DNA of 64,000 bases from Achatina immaculata (GCA_009760885.1 CM019713.1:28120927-28184926), one strand, 5' to 3'; shown: positions 42,821-54,043, numbered from the stretch's first letter. The notes: generated by a model from the letters alone, not told the origin. Made by a program: numbers and translations.

Positions 42821-43098
42821 CTTCTTCTTCTAGCAACTACTGCGAGCCGACGTTACCAGCAGCCCGTACTGTGAAGATGTTGAGGTACTGCATCGTGTCA
42901 GATTCTGAGAGGGTTGCAGTGGAGTTTTTTTTTCAGTCCTTGAGTGGGACCAAAAAGTAGGTGTTGTTGCACTGCTTCTTTAGCAGACTCCACCACCACG
43001 GAGACTATGTCGCTTCCTATCCCGTTATCCAGATCCTGCCTGTTACTTGGGGTGCCATTGAAAAGGTGGTACACAGGGTCTTAGTCAGCTATAGTTCG
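42821..43098 (-). mobile_element. DR-3 copy 2
   Basis: Same orientation as copy 1, with (AAG)n tail at 42821-42831. Homologous through GCATCGTGTCAGATT, GCAGACTCCACCACCA and CCCGTTATCCAGATC to about 43098. No clear TSD. The 21-bp array begins about 60 bp to the right of its 5' end. Confidence 0.75.
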
Positions 43099-43154
43099 CC
43101 AACCCTGATGCTAGCTTGTCAAATCAGACAGCTTAGTCACCCGCGATCATTGGA

Positions 43155-44395
43155 CTACGAGTGGTGCCATGTTTGGTGGAGTGGTGCTATGCTTGGAGGA
43201 GTAGTACCGTGTTTGGTTTTGTGGTGTCATGTTTGGTGGTGTGGTACCATGCTTGGTGGAGTGGTGTCATGTTTGGTGGAGTGGTATCATGCTTGGTGGA
43301 GTGGTGTCATATTTGGTGGAGTGGTACCATGCTTGGAGGAGTGGTACCATGTTTGGTGGAGTGGACCATGCTTGGAGGAGTGGTGTCATGCTTGGAGGAG
43401 TGGTACCATGCTTGATGGAGTGTACCATGCTTGGTAGAGTGGTGCCATGCTTGGAGGAGTGGTGCCATATTTGGAGCAGTTGTGCCTTTCCTTTCCTGGA
43501 GGAGTTGTGCCACGTTTGGGGGAGTTGTACCATGTTTGGAGGAGTTGTGCCTTTCTTGGAGGAGTTGTGCTATGTTTGGAGGAGTTGTGCCTTTCTTGGA
43601 GGAGTTGTGCCTTTCTTGGAGGAGTTAGGCCTTTCTTGGAGGAGTTGTGCCTTTCTTGGAGGAGTTGTGACTTTCTTGGAGGAGTTGTGCCTTTCTTGGA
43701 GGAGTTGTGCCTTTCTTGGAGGAGTTGTGCATTTCTTGGAGTTGTGACTTTCTTGGAGGAGTTGTGCCATGTTTGGAGGAGATGTGCCATGTTTGGAGGA
43801 GTTGTGTTTTTCTTGGAGGAGTTGTGCATTGTTTGGAGGAGATGTACCATGTTTGGAGGAGTTGTGCTTTTCTTGGAGGAGTTGTGCATTGTTTGGAGGA
43901 GATGTACCATGTTTGGAGGAGTTGTGCTTTTCTTGGAGGAGTTGTGCCATGTTTGGAAGAGATGTGCCATGTTTGGAGGAGTTGTGTCATGTTTGGAGGA
44001 GATGTGCCATGTTTGGAGGAGATGTGCCATGTTTGGAGGAGTTGTGTCATGTTTAGAGGAGTTGTGCTTTTCTTGGAGGAGTTAGGCCTTTCTTGGAGGA
44101 GTTGTGCTTTTCTTGGAGGAGTTGTGCCATGTTTGGAGGAGTTGTGACTTTCTTGGAGGAGTTGTGCCTTTCTTGGAGGAGTTGTGCCATGTTTGGAGGA
44201 GATGTGCCATGTTTGGAGGAGTTGTGCTTTTCTTGGAGGAGTTGTGTCATGTTTGGAGGAGATGTGCCATGTTTGGAGGAGATGTGCCATGTTTTGAGGA
44301 GTTGTGCTTTTCTTGGAGGAGATGTGCCATGTTTGGAGGAGTGATGCCATGCTTGGAGGAGTGGTGTCATGCTTGGTGGAACGGTGCCATGATTG
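43155..44395. repeat. 21-bp minisatellite, ~59 copies, three zones
   Basis: Unit GAGGAGTTGTGCCTTTCTTG plus G and variants. Zone 1 (43155-43470) uses GTGGTGCCATGCTTGG, zone 2 (43500-43740) GTTGTGCCTTTCTTGG, zone 3 (43740-44345) mixes CATGTTTGGAGGAGATGTG with CTTTTCTTGGAGGAGTTG in 42- to 63-bp super-units. Being a multiple of 3, the unit gives open 7-residue repeat frames in several registers on both strands; none is supported as protein. Confidence 0.97.
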
Positions 44396-44557
44396 GTGTT
44401 AGGAGAGAGGGTTTCTGACATGAGTATTTGGAGGGAGGAGGGAGAATGAGAAGGAGTAGGGAACTGATGTCCCTGCATCATTTTTTCCCTCTACTTTTTT
44501 TTCTGAATATTTCTGGAACTTTCCACACCTACGAATAGCTTTTGGGTATAGGTATAA

Positions 44558-44560
<3 letters not shown>

Positions 44561-44613
<53 letters not shown>
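44561..44613. repeat. (TA)n-(TG)n dinucleotide repeat
   Basis: Five TA units then about 21 TG units. Confidence 0.95.
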
Positions 44614-44617
<4 letters not shown>

Positions 44618-44684
44618 GTACATGTATATATACAAAAGCCACCGCAGTAAAGCTGTTTATACTATTCCTCTCTCTCTCTGTTCT

Positions 44685-45040
44685 GCCGTTTCTTTCTTTC
44701 TGTTCTGCCTTTTATTTGATGTTTCTATATCATTTCTTTCTTTCTGTTCTGCTTTTTATTTGATATTTCTATATCATTTTTTTCTTTCTGTTCTGCCTTT
44801 TATTTGATGTTTCTATATCATTTCTTTCTTTCTGTTCTGCTTTTTATTTGATATTTCTATATCATTTCTTTCTCTCTGTTCTGCCTTTTATTTGATGTTT
44901 CTATATCATTTCTTTCTTTCTGTTCTGCTTTTTATTTGATATTTCTATATCATTTCTTTCTCTCTCCTCTGCTTTTTATTTGATATTTCTGTATCATTTC
45001 TTTCTCTCTCCTCTGTTCTGTTTCTCTTTCATGTTTATAC
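44685..45040. repeat. 44-bp T-rich minisatellite, ~8 copies
   Basis: Unit TTCTTTCTTTCTGTTCTGCC then TTTTATTTGATGTTTCTATATCAT-type sequence given in parts. CCTTTT/GATG units alternate with CTTTTT/GATA units, suggesting an 88-bp higher-order period. Confidence 0.93.
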
Positions 45041-45589
45041 ACCATTTTATTTATCTCTGTTCTGTTTTTGTTGGTCTTTCAGTCATTAAGAAAAGAAAAT
45101 TCTTGTCTTTTAAATATTTGTAAGGCGCTTCTGTCATTTCTAGTCTTACTGATGTTTTTTTTTCTTCTGTAGGGTTTCTTTCATTCAGTTCTTTTCCCAT
45201 TGATCTCCCGCAGTTCTTCTGTCAATCAGTTCTTTTCTTGTTTATTTTACCGCATCACTGCATCCCTGTCCCATATTTGCTAACATATTAATGGCTTCCA
45301 CGGTTTGCTAAATGTATATTACGTGGCTGGAAATCTCTACTGCAAACTCACAAAATACTTGCTTGACATTTGATACGAAAATCATTATCCTGGCCAAACA
45401 ATATTAAATTGTACTCGTCTGTACAATCAAAGGCTGCAAAATCGATTAAAGGACTGACTGTGGGAGCTTTTGGTGTGTTCGAATCCGTGGAGAGCAATCG
45501 TCGACAGGTCGGAGTAGTCCGGTGTTTTAAAAAAAAATACATGTTGTGTGATCAAAGATTATTATTTCATTCTATTTACACCGTCAACG
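45041..45589. other. No gene seen
   Basis: T-rich on the left. A 77-codon frame (45370-45603) has no recognisable feature. Confidence 0.4.
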
Positions 45590-45890
45590 CGTTGTTCGAA
45601 TAGTGAAAGCCGCTCATAGTCAAGATCAGTCCGTTGTTCGAATAGCGGAACCCGATCATAATGAATATCAGTCTCTTGTTCGAATAGGGAAAGCAGGTTA
45701 GTGAACATCATTGTACTGTTCAAATAGTGAAATAAAGTCAAGATCATCAGTCCCTTATTCGAATAGTGAAGGCAGATTCAATAGCATCAGTCGGTTGTTG
45801 GAATAGTGAAAGCAGGTTAGTAAACATCGCTCTGCTATCCGGTAAGCGAAATCAGGTTAATAAACACCAGTCCGTTGTTCGACACTAAAA
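45590..45890. repeat. Degenerate ~45-bp minisatellite, ~7 copies
   Basis: Recurring CAGTCCGTTGTTCGAATAGT followed by GAAAGC(A/C)GGTTAGTAAACAT-like sequence. Spacing about 40-48 bp. Confidence 0.85.
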
Positions 45891-45954
45891 AGTAGATTTT
45901 ATGAACAGTAGTGTATGGATAAACAACAACCTTCTAATACATGATCAGAAAAAG

Positions 45955-46035
45955 GAAGATGAACATATGTCGGTCATGTGATGAAACTAAACAATCAGAG
46001 GATCCCCAAACAAGCTATCAAGCGGAAGACAACAG
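45955..46035 (+). mobile_element. LINE-D copy 2, 5' part
   Basis: ACATATGTCGGTCATGTGAT through CAAGCTATCAAGCGGAAG and ACAACAG matches the reverse complement of LINE-D copy 1 (3787 leftward). The match stops at 46035 and resumes at about 47355. Confidence 0.82.
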
Positions 46036-47353
46036 TGTAAACTTAGCACACGGCACCATATATGTAACCTCATGCTGGTTGCTAAGTCCACATATTGGGG
46101 ACAATTTAAAGGAGGGACAGAACCAAAGTTCATCTGAAACCCACAGAACAATGGCCAATGTACTACCGTTCTGGGGTGGCCATTCCTAAATCTAACACTA
46201 CAACCCAGAATTCCTCTTCCAGGATAGTGTATGCCAGTCGTGCATCAAATCACATATATGTACATCCATACTTCACAGAAACATGAACTACATATTACCA
46301 AATCCAATTCACATTACATCCATTTTATTAACTCTCTACATATATCACATGGCGCCACCATAGACATGCCATACACAGGACATCTACATATATCATCATG
46401 GTAACAAGCATGACATAAATATATGTATCATCAATGCAACATGTTACAATAAGACATATATCATCAATGTAGCTCCAAAGATAAAACTAAATCTATATGT
46501 GCCTGATGTTGGCTAAGCTCCCCTGGCCTCTCTCCCTATAAGCTAAGTCACACACATTTTTCCATGTGTACCATGGCACTTAGTCTAGCCTTGCCTGAAG
46601 CTGATCTATGAGAAACTCATCTTCCTGGATCGCGATGTGCCACTACACTTCTGCAATTTCAGCACTGCTGCCACGCCCCTCTCCACATATATATCCTGAT
46701 CTCCTAGTTGTGCTAATGTACTGGAACAATACTACATATCTCCTGGTGTGTTAACTGCACTGGAATAATACTACACATCTTCTGGTGTGCTAATGCACTG
46801 ACATAATACTACACATCTTTTGGTGTGCTAATGCACTGAAATAACACGACACAAATTCTGGTGTGCCAATGCAATGACGTAATACTACGCAGTTCCTGTG
46901 TGCTAATGCACTGAAATAATCACTCAGTCTCCCCACTTCATAATTTCCATTTGCTAATCACGCCATTGCGTTCAGATGCTGCAGCCAGGTTACGTATCTC
47001 CAGAATGACATCTCGAAATATACATATCTACCTGCCATGCGAAAGTTGGCCTTGATGAATTAGATAGATATGTGCCCATCCAACTTGTGACGATCAACCA
47101 TGAATCTGATAGAATTTCCTCACACTACATGAAAGACATAATCCACATCACATATGATTTTCATAACACAATATAATCAAAGAGTGTGAGTTGGCAGACG
47201 CTGAGTATTTCACAACACATAAAGCAAACGAACTAAACCCGCCATAAAACTCTAAACTTTGCAAAAACCTTCCGATACATAGAACTCGGAAGTTACTATG
47301 TGGGCGACTGACGCCACGTGCTTGCGCTATTCTTAGACATGCCTCCTCGCACG
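46036..47353. mobile_element. ~1.32-kb insertion of unknown type within LINE-D
   Basis: This segment interrupts an otherwise continuous LINE-D match. It begins TGTAAACTTAGC and ends near CTCCTCGCACG. The flanks caacag (46030-46035) and cagcag (47354-47359) could be a 6-bp target duplication with one mismatch. There is no transposase or gag/pol reading frame, so candidates are a solo LTR, a non-autonomous DNA transposon or a duplicated genomic piece. Inside it are an array of ~41-bp repeats and unique AT-rich sequence. Confidence 0.6.
46700..46925. repeat. ~41-bp minisatellite, ~5 copies
   Basis: Core CTGGTGTGCTAATGCACTGA then AATAATACTACACATCTT with substitutions. Internal to the 1.32-kb insertion. 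Confidence 0.85.
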
Positions 47354-47354
47354 C

Positions 47355-47545
47355 AGCAGGCCGAAGAAAAAAGAGGTCGACCACGTGAAACTCTAAAGAG
47401 GACATTGTTAATAGAGGCCAGTTAAGTCGGCATAACATCCCTTGATGAGACTGAAAAAAAAAAAAACTCGCCGAAGACAGGAAATCTTGGCGAACTACCA
47501 TGTGGGCCCTATGTGACGTCTAGCGGCTCGGGAAGGATGTAAGAT
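47355..47545 (+). mobile_element. LINE-D copy 2, 3' part
   Basis: Continues copy 2: AGGCCGAAGAAAA, GGTCGACCACGTGAAACTCT (GRPRET), LAEDRKSWRTTMWALCDV-like coding broken by an A13 run at 47456, then the 3' end AAGGATGTAAGATGTA corresponding to the TATAAG-type tail of copy 1. LINE-A copy 3 follows at once. Confidence 0.82.
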
Positions 47546-47549
47546 GTAC

Positions 47550-48030
47550 GTCCGTGGATAGGAACAGACAGAGCTACACAAATAAGATTTTTAAAGGGAG
47601 GCATCTTTCCCATAACAACATATGCCTGTGAGACCTGGACACTTAAAACAGCTGAGAAACACATAAATGCCTTTGCATATAAATGCTGCAGAAGAATCCT
47701 TCAAATATCATGGGCACAAAAAAGAACAAATATATCCATACTACAAGAACTTAATATTGAAGAAAGTTGGTTAGTAAAGATGATTAAACAGAGAAAACGT
47801 AAATATTTTGGACACTTTAAACGTCACGAGAATTTAGAGAAGACCGTATTGGAAGGGTACATAATGGGAAAAAGAAAGAGAGGAAAACCAAGGCGAAGAT
47901 GGCTACAAGACATCCTTGATAATCTGCAAATGGATGCATCAGCAGCAGGGCATCTTGCTCACAACCGAGAGGCCTACAAGAGTGCTTTTAGGGAGACAAA
48001 GTTCCGCAAGGGGCATGCAAATGATTGACC
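47550..48030 (+). mobile_element. LINE-A copy 3
   Basis: Plus-strand 3' end: IFPITTYACETWTLKTAEKH, RRILQISWAQKRTNIS, LQELNIEESWLVKMIKQ, FGHFKRHENLEKTVLEGY, KRKRGKPRRRWLQDI, DASAAGHLAHNREAYKSA and GHAND then stop at about 48027. The last 82 codons (from 47780) are open. The tail is only a short TGATTGACC. Truncated 5'; no clear TSD because it abuts LINE-D. Confidence 0.88.
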
Positions 48031-48451
48031 GAGTCCCCTGTTAATGTGTAGGCTTGCCTTTCTGAACATGTGTACACAAGAGTAGCCCTTGAAATAGTTT
48101 CCAAAGACGGGCTGCGCCTGCTGTACTCTGTACATTAACGTGGCCAGCAACGTGATGATGCCACATACACCAGGTACGTCATTGTTACCGCATATCGTTA
48201 TTAACACAAGCTAACAGTTTTCTCTTGCTGTATTTAGAAGTTATATTTATGTACTTTTAAGCCATAAACTCTCCCAGAACCCGAAGCAGGCTTTCATTAA
48301 ACCCCAGATTTATGCAGGATCCCTGATAGTGAACCCCGTATAGAGAGATTAATGGCCCGTTGCTCCAGAATATTTATTCGTTTTTCGAACAGAGAAGCCG
48401 TGTTAGTTTCCCTGAACAAAACGAGGGTTTTTCCTATGTCTGACACTTAGC
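48031..48451. other. No gene seen
   Basis: Unique sequence; short frames only. Confidence 0.45.
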
Positions 48452-49098
48452 AGGCCCTGTACTAACATCAGCCGTGGACAGAAGGTCCTGTACTAACATC
48501 AGCCGTGGACAGAAGACCCTGTAATAACATCAGCCATGGACAGAAGATCCTGTACTAACATCAGCCATGGACAGAAGGTCCTGTACTAACATCAGCCTTG
48601 GACAGAAGGTCCTGTACTAACATCAGCCTTGGACAGAAGGTCCTGTACTAACATCAGCCGTGGACAGAAGGTCCTGTACTAACATCAGCCATGGACAGAA
48701 GGTCCTGTACTAACATCAGCCGTGGACAGAAGGTCCTGTACTAACATCAGCCATGGACAGAAGATTCTGTACTAACATCAGCCGTGGACAGAAGGTCCTG
48801 TACTAACATCAGCCATGGACAGAAGATCATGTACTAACATCAGCCATGGACAGAAGATCATGTACTAACATCAGCCATGGACAGAAGGTCCTGTACTAAC
48901 ATCAGCCATGGACAGAAAATCTTGTACTAACATCAGCCATGGACAGAAGATCATGTACTAACATCAGCCATGGACAGAAGGTCCTGTACTAACATCATCC
49001 ATGGACAAAAGATCCTGTACTAACATCAGCCATGGACAGAAGATCCTGTACTAACATCAGCCATGGACAGAAGGATCATGTACTAACATCAGACGCTG
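48452..49098. repeat. 31-bp minisatellite, ~21 copies
   Basis: Unit CCATGGACAGAAGGTCCTGT then ACTAACATCAG. Dimorphic at CCATGG/CCGTGG and GGTCCTG/GATCATG. Confidence 0.97.
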
Positions 49099-50877
49099 GG
49101 TAAAAGCTTGCTGTCTCCTGTTCTATTTGAAGCAGAAGAGAAACAAAGGATAACCTTATTTCACTAAACTTCTAAATATAATCCATGGAAGACATTATCC
49201 TGACCTTCTGAAAAACGTTGTCTTGATTTCTGACTTATATTTCTCTCAGAGTCAGCCAAAGATCTCGAAATTCTCTTTCATATTTAAAACAAGTCTGAAG
49301 TTATGCTTGGGCCTGCTTTATGAGCAGCAGAACTCCTGACGAGAATTAATCATGGGACGACTGCTCCCCGAGGGACGTCATCCAAGAAGCCAAAGCGATG
49401 GGCAAATATTCCAACCACTAAATGGCTCTCTGGGTAGATATTATTTGAAAGTAAAATTATGTCGCAGCGACGTCCTTCAAGTTATTTACGAATGCAAATG
49501 TGTATTGTCTTCTCTATTTTCCTAGTTTGCCACTCTGCTCTGCCTCATTTGATCCCTCCCTCCACCCGACAACCCCTCCCCCACCCCCCATGTAAATGTA
49601 ACGCTGTCAGGAGAGTTTCGGAGAAGCGGAACAGTAAAGATATATCTTTCTCTGGCTGACATATTTCGTTGCACATTGGTTAAATCAAACAAGGGCATTC
49701 ATATTTATATAAATATATGTTTTTCATATGCCTCCACATATAGTGTGTCCAGTGTGCTCTGGTGCACCTCGCCTTGCAGGAAAAAATATTTCTCCTATTT
49801 CAGTTTTACTTAACACATGATGTTCATTTATTCAGTGGCTTTGACAGAATGGAGAAGGCAACCCATTTACAGCACGACAAAATTGGTATCACACGTCAGT
49901 TCGCAATCACCTCCGCATGTTAGTCAGGGGAGTGGCAGGCTGTCATATGGCACTTCTTTTCATGCCTTGACAAGCATCTTTCACATTAATCGTCGTGTTG
50001 GTATTTTCTAAGGCAGCTCTTCAAACATATTTGTCAGGTTCCTATTTTAAGTGTTGGATCTAACTTTGTTATGCACCCACAACATCCGCATGATAAAAAA
50101 AAAACAATTCACTATTGCCCGTGCTACTCCCACTTCATCCTTCATAAATATACTTAATTACAGGCTCTATTTGGCAAATTCATTTATTTCTGTAATCTTT
50201 TATAATAGCCCATAATCCATACGGAGCAATATCAATTTATGACAGCAGCATGGCTCTAAATGTCGCTCAGTTATTGATGTATTGCTGGTACACACGTATT
50301 GCAGTCTGTGACGTTGGGTCCTAGCAACGTTGCTTCTTCGGCCGCGTTCCAGACGAGATGGCGTCGTGTGGTTTTATTATGACGTCACCTAGAGCTCATT
50401 ATGCCTGATGGAGAAAACTCGATCGATACAGCGCTGGATTGTCAAGAGAGCCAGCTGGCATTCTTCACGAATATAAGTAAATTGTGAAGTTGTTAACACG
50501 TAGGTCCTTGCCTTGTAATGTTAACCGGAGCTGAGTATTATAAGTAAGTATATACATATATACATAACGTTAAAGAAGCCGGCATGTAAGCTATTTATAG
50601 GGCTCGCGTCATTTCCCAGGACAAATATGGCGCGTGTGTTTGTTATCGCTTCATTTTTGTGTGGTCATATGATTTATTTAGTTTGGTGGTCGTAGAGTTA
50701 AAAGGGATAAAAACAGGCTGAGTGAGTTAAATGATTGCTAAAACGATTAGAATGTTTGCTGGCTATAAAATATACATGGATCTAGTGTTATCAGTGTCTG
50801 TGCACTCAGGGATATAACGTACCGAGGTCAAGATTGTTGTACGTCTAATCCTTAACATGGATAGGGTAACTGTAGCT
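49099..50877. other. No gene confidently seen; possible regulatory-looking patch at 50310-50700
   Basis: Unique sequence, the longest stretch without tandem repeats in the right half. 50310-50400 is GC-richer, with TGACGTCA (CRE palindrome) at about 50380. At 50591-50600 lies CTATTTATAG (matches a MEF2-type consensus), 27 bp before a 22-codon frame at 50627-50695 that reads as a hydrophobic leader (MARVFVIASFLCGHM). None of this proves a gene. Confidence 0.3.
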
Positions 50878-51870
50878 GGTTCATTGGTTGCTTGGCTTCC
50901 TGGTTGGTTGTTTGGTTGTTTCGGAGGTTGAGTAGCTAGCTGGCTGACTGACTGGTTGGTTGTTTGAGTGTTTTGTTGACTGGAAGTCTGGTTGTTGGCT
51001 GACTGGCTGGCTGGTTGATTGTTTGGCTGGCTGGTTGGGTGGTTGATTGCCTGATTACTGACTGATTAGTTATTTGTTTGCTTAGTTGGCTGACTGCTGA
51101 ATTATTGGTTGTTTCATTGATTTATTGTTTGGCTTGCAGACTGCCTGGTTGACCTGTTAGTTGACTGACCTGTAAGTTGGTTGGCATGCTGGCTGACTGG
51201 TTAGTTGGTTGGCTGACTGCTGACTGATTGGTTATTAGGTTGGTTGGTTGCATGACTGCTGACTGATTTTTTTTTATTGGTTGGTTGATTGGCTTGCTGA
51301 CTGGCTGGTTGATTGTTTGGCTGATATGTTAGTTGATTGGCTTGCTAGCTGATTGGTTGGTCGTTTGGTTGACTGGGTAGTTGGGTGCTTGGTTCGCGAA
51401 CTGACTGGCTGATTGGTTGATTGGCTGACTATTTAGTGGATTGGATGGCTGACTGATTGGTTGTTTGATTATTGGTTGGTTGACTGGTTGGTTGGGGTTT
51501 CGCTTGCAGATTGATTGGTTGGTTGGCTTACTTGCTGGCTGATTGGTTGGCTGGCTGACATGTTGGATGTTTGGCTGGTTTGCTATTTGGTTGATTTCTT
51601 GCTGAAAAGTTGGCTTGCTGGTTGGCTGATTAGCTGACTTGCTGGATGGTTTGTTGGCTGATTTGCTGCTTGGTTGGTTGGCTGGCTTACTGGTTGGTTG
51701 CTTGGCTGAAAGGTGATTTGCTGGTTGGTATATTGGCTAACACATTAGATAGTTTGCTGGTTGGTTGGTTGGCTGGCTTTCTAGTTGGCGGGTTGGTTAG
51801 TTAGCTGATATGTTGGCTTGCTGGTTGATTGGATATCTCTTTGACGAATTGGTTGGTTGGTAATTTTCCC
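50878..51870. repeat. ~1-kb degenerate tetranucleotide tract (TGGT/TGGC/TGAC/TGAT)
   Basis: Nearly continuous 4-bp periodicity of TGGT, TGGC, TGAC, TGAT and TGCT, interrupted by short irregular pieces. Looks like a very old expanded TGGT/TGAC microsatellite. The same tetranucleotide family (TGAC/TGAT) forms the 3' tails of LINE-A. Confidence 0.88.
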
Positions 51871-52429
51871 ATATCTGTCAACATTCATTCTTCATAGCCA
51901 TGGTCAAGATGTTGAAACGGATGGGGAGTTGGTAACAGTAATCTGCTTTAGTTTCTAAAATCACCCCCAAGCACCTGGCTAACTCCACCACCCCAATCAA
52001 CACGTAGATCTCCATGTAGTTAGCCCTGCAAAGAAACAGCATCTTTTCGAAACCAGCACTGAGGAGATTGGCGAGGGGTCTTGATCACATTTGGCTGCCT
52101 GTCCAAGATAAACACCATGCTCCTCTAGCACGGTCATTTACCTTCCAGAAACTAAAAAAAAATGCAGCAAACAAATATTTTAAAAAACTACAGACAGTAG
52201 CTGATATTGTCAGACATATTGCCTAGATTAGGGTTGCTATTTCCTGAGTTAAAGTGAACAGTTCTCTTACTGTTTTGTATCTTCCCCTAAATAGAAATAT
52301 TTTTTTCAGCCTTGTCGTGCTCTTAGTTCAAGCACGCACGAAGATAAACATGCACCATGATATAGCAGACCTTCTGGGCACACGGAGAGTATCACAATAT
52401 TCTGAGATGCGGAAAATATGCGGAACATA
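51871..52429. other. No gene confidently seen
   Basis: 51890-52150 reads, on the minus strand, like decayed coding sequence with a CTTGGGGGTGATTTTAGAAA region resembling the RT block ...YLGV..., possibly an old LINE fragment. Not secure enough to name. Confidence 0.3.
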
Positions 52430-53746
52430 CGAGGGGTGATTGATAAGTTCTCCGCCTAAGGTACAAAGGATTATTTGTGGATAACTTTTTGGGGGTTATT
52501 TTCAACATAGTCCCCTTGCAAGTTTATGCACTTAGTCCAGCGATCCTAGAGCATACGGATCCATTCTTTGTAAAAGCCAGCATCTTGAGCCAGTAGAAAG
52601 TGGTCTACAGCATGAATGACATCATCATCTGAAGCAAATTTGTGACCACTAAGCTCCTTTTTTTAGTTTAGTAAACAGGTAATAGTCAGAAGGGGCCAAA
52701 TCTGGGGAATAAGGAGGATGTTCAAGAAGCTGGAAGCTGCGTTCATGAATGGCAGCCATTGCCACCGTCGACTTGTGAACTGGAGCATTGTCTTGATGAA
52801 AGATGACTCCTCTCGTCAATTTCCCTCCACGCTTTTCCTTCAGTGTACCCACAGTTGCTTCACAAGATTAGCATAATAAGCTCCGTTGACCGTTCTGCCC
52901 TTTTGAAGAAAGTCAACCAATAGCACACCTTCTGAATCCCAAAAGATGGAAGCCATCACTTTGCCTGCAGACAGAACCTTACTTGCTTTCTTTGGAGGTG
53001 GGGATCCATGATGTCTCCACTGCTTTGACTGTTCTTTGGTTTCTGGTTGAAAATGATGAACCCAAGTCTCATCCATAGTCACAAATTGCTGAAGAAACTT
53101 TTCAGGATCTGCAGAAAAATGGCCAAGATTGTCTCTTGACATATTGAGACGCTGTCTTTTGTGATCAGCTCCAAGAAGTTTCGTGACCCATCGAGCAGAG
53201 ACCTTTGTCGTTTGAAGATCATTGTGAATAATGGCATGAACACGTTCCTGGGAGATGCCCAACTCAGTAGCAATGTACCGCTCAGTAAGTCGTCGATCCT
53301 CCATTATCATGTCATGGATTCTGCTGGTGGTTTCATCGTTGGTTACCATTTTTGGTCTTCCTGGATGAGGATCATCTTCCAGACTCTCCCTTCCATGTTT
53401 GAACTGAGCTCCCCGTTTCTTCACTGTGCTGTAAGAAGGAACACTCTCCCCAGAGTCTCGACCATATCCTCATGGATCTCCTTCGATGATAAGCCCTTGA
53501 TTAAGATTTAGCGAATGACTGCTCGATAAGAAATTTTATCCATTTTCTCAATTTCTGCCACCCATTGCCAATTCTGTAGCCTGTACAAAAATTGGTTGGA
53601 ATTAATTTCTTGAAACATGGAGTTTAATCTTACATTAACCTGATCTACAAATACACTTAATATCAACTGCGTGTTTCAAGTATTTGTACCTTAGGCCGGG
53701 AACTTAACAATGTACCTTAGGCCGGGAACTTAACAACCATCCCTGG
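52430..53746 (-). mobile_element. mariner-family DNA transposon with TIRs and TA target sites
   Basis: A 1317-bp element, the typical mariner length. TA dinucleotides flank both ends (52428-52429, 53747-53748). The terminal inverted repeats are about 35 bp: CGAGGGGTGATTGATAAGTT at left (52430 on), and the reverse complement of the right end begins CCAGGGATGGTTGTTAAGTT; both continue to GCCTAAGGTAC. The right TIR carries an extra tandem copy of its inner 26 bp (53686-53711 and 53712-53737). Contains a disrupted transposase gene on the minus strand. Confidence 0.95.
52480..53543 (-). pseudogene. mariner transposase (D,D34D), disrupted
   Basis: Starts MDKISYRAVIR at 53543. The N-terminal helix-turn-helix region is broken by a stop and frameshift at about 53510-53420. 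A 194-codon segment (53424-52840) carries RESLEDDPHPGRP, GISQERVHAIIH, MDETWVHHF (first catalytic Asp) and KVMASIFWDSEGVLL. A further frame (52852-52649) carries GVIFHQDNAPVH (second Asp) and YSPDLAPSDYYLF (third Asp). I count 34 residues between the second and third Asp, the mariner D,D34D signature. After a frameshift at about 52660, FASDDDVIHAVDHFLL and GFYKEWIRML follow, with a TAG stop. An active enzyme would cut and paste the element at TA. This copy is dead but recognisable throughout. Confidence 0.94.
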
Positions 53747-53748
53747 TA

Positions 53749-54043
53749 TTGGTACATAACGTTAACGTTGAGGTCTGCTCATTGGGGACATGCACAGAAC
53801 ATAAAGATGGATGTAGCGGGAAATTATAGTTTGTAAATTAGTCATGTGAGAATGTAAAAAAAGAGTCAGATGGAGCAGTAGTGTAATAATAATAATGATG
53901 ATACAATGAGGAATATAGTGTAAAGAAAAACGAGGTAGGAATAATTATGAGGTATAAATCATTAACAGCATTTGTTTCGGTTTTTTTAATGGCGATACAT
54001 CTGTTTCCTTTTCCTGTTGTTCATTTGTTCCCTGTTTTTTTTT
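53749..54043. other. No gene seen
   Basis: AT-rich sequence with an AATAATAATAATGATGAT stretch at about 53884-53901. Confidence 0.5.

Noticed and set aside
45477..45495. GTTCGAATCCGTGG as a B box of a third SINE family
   Set aside because: No A box or tRNA-like arm upstream and no second copy in the window; a TTGTTCGAATAG motif belongs to the adjacent minisatellite.
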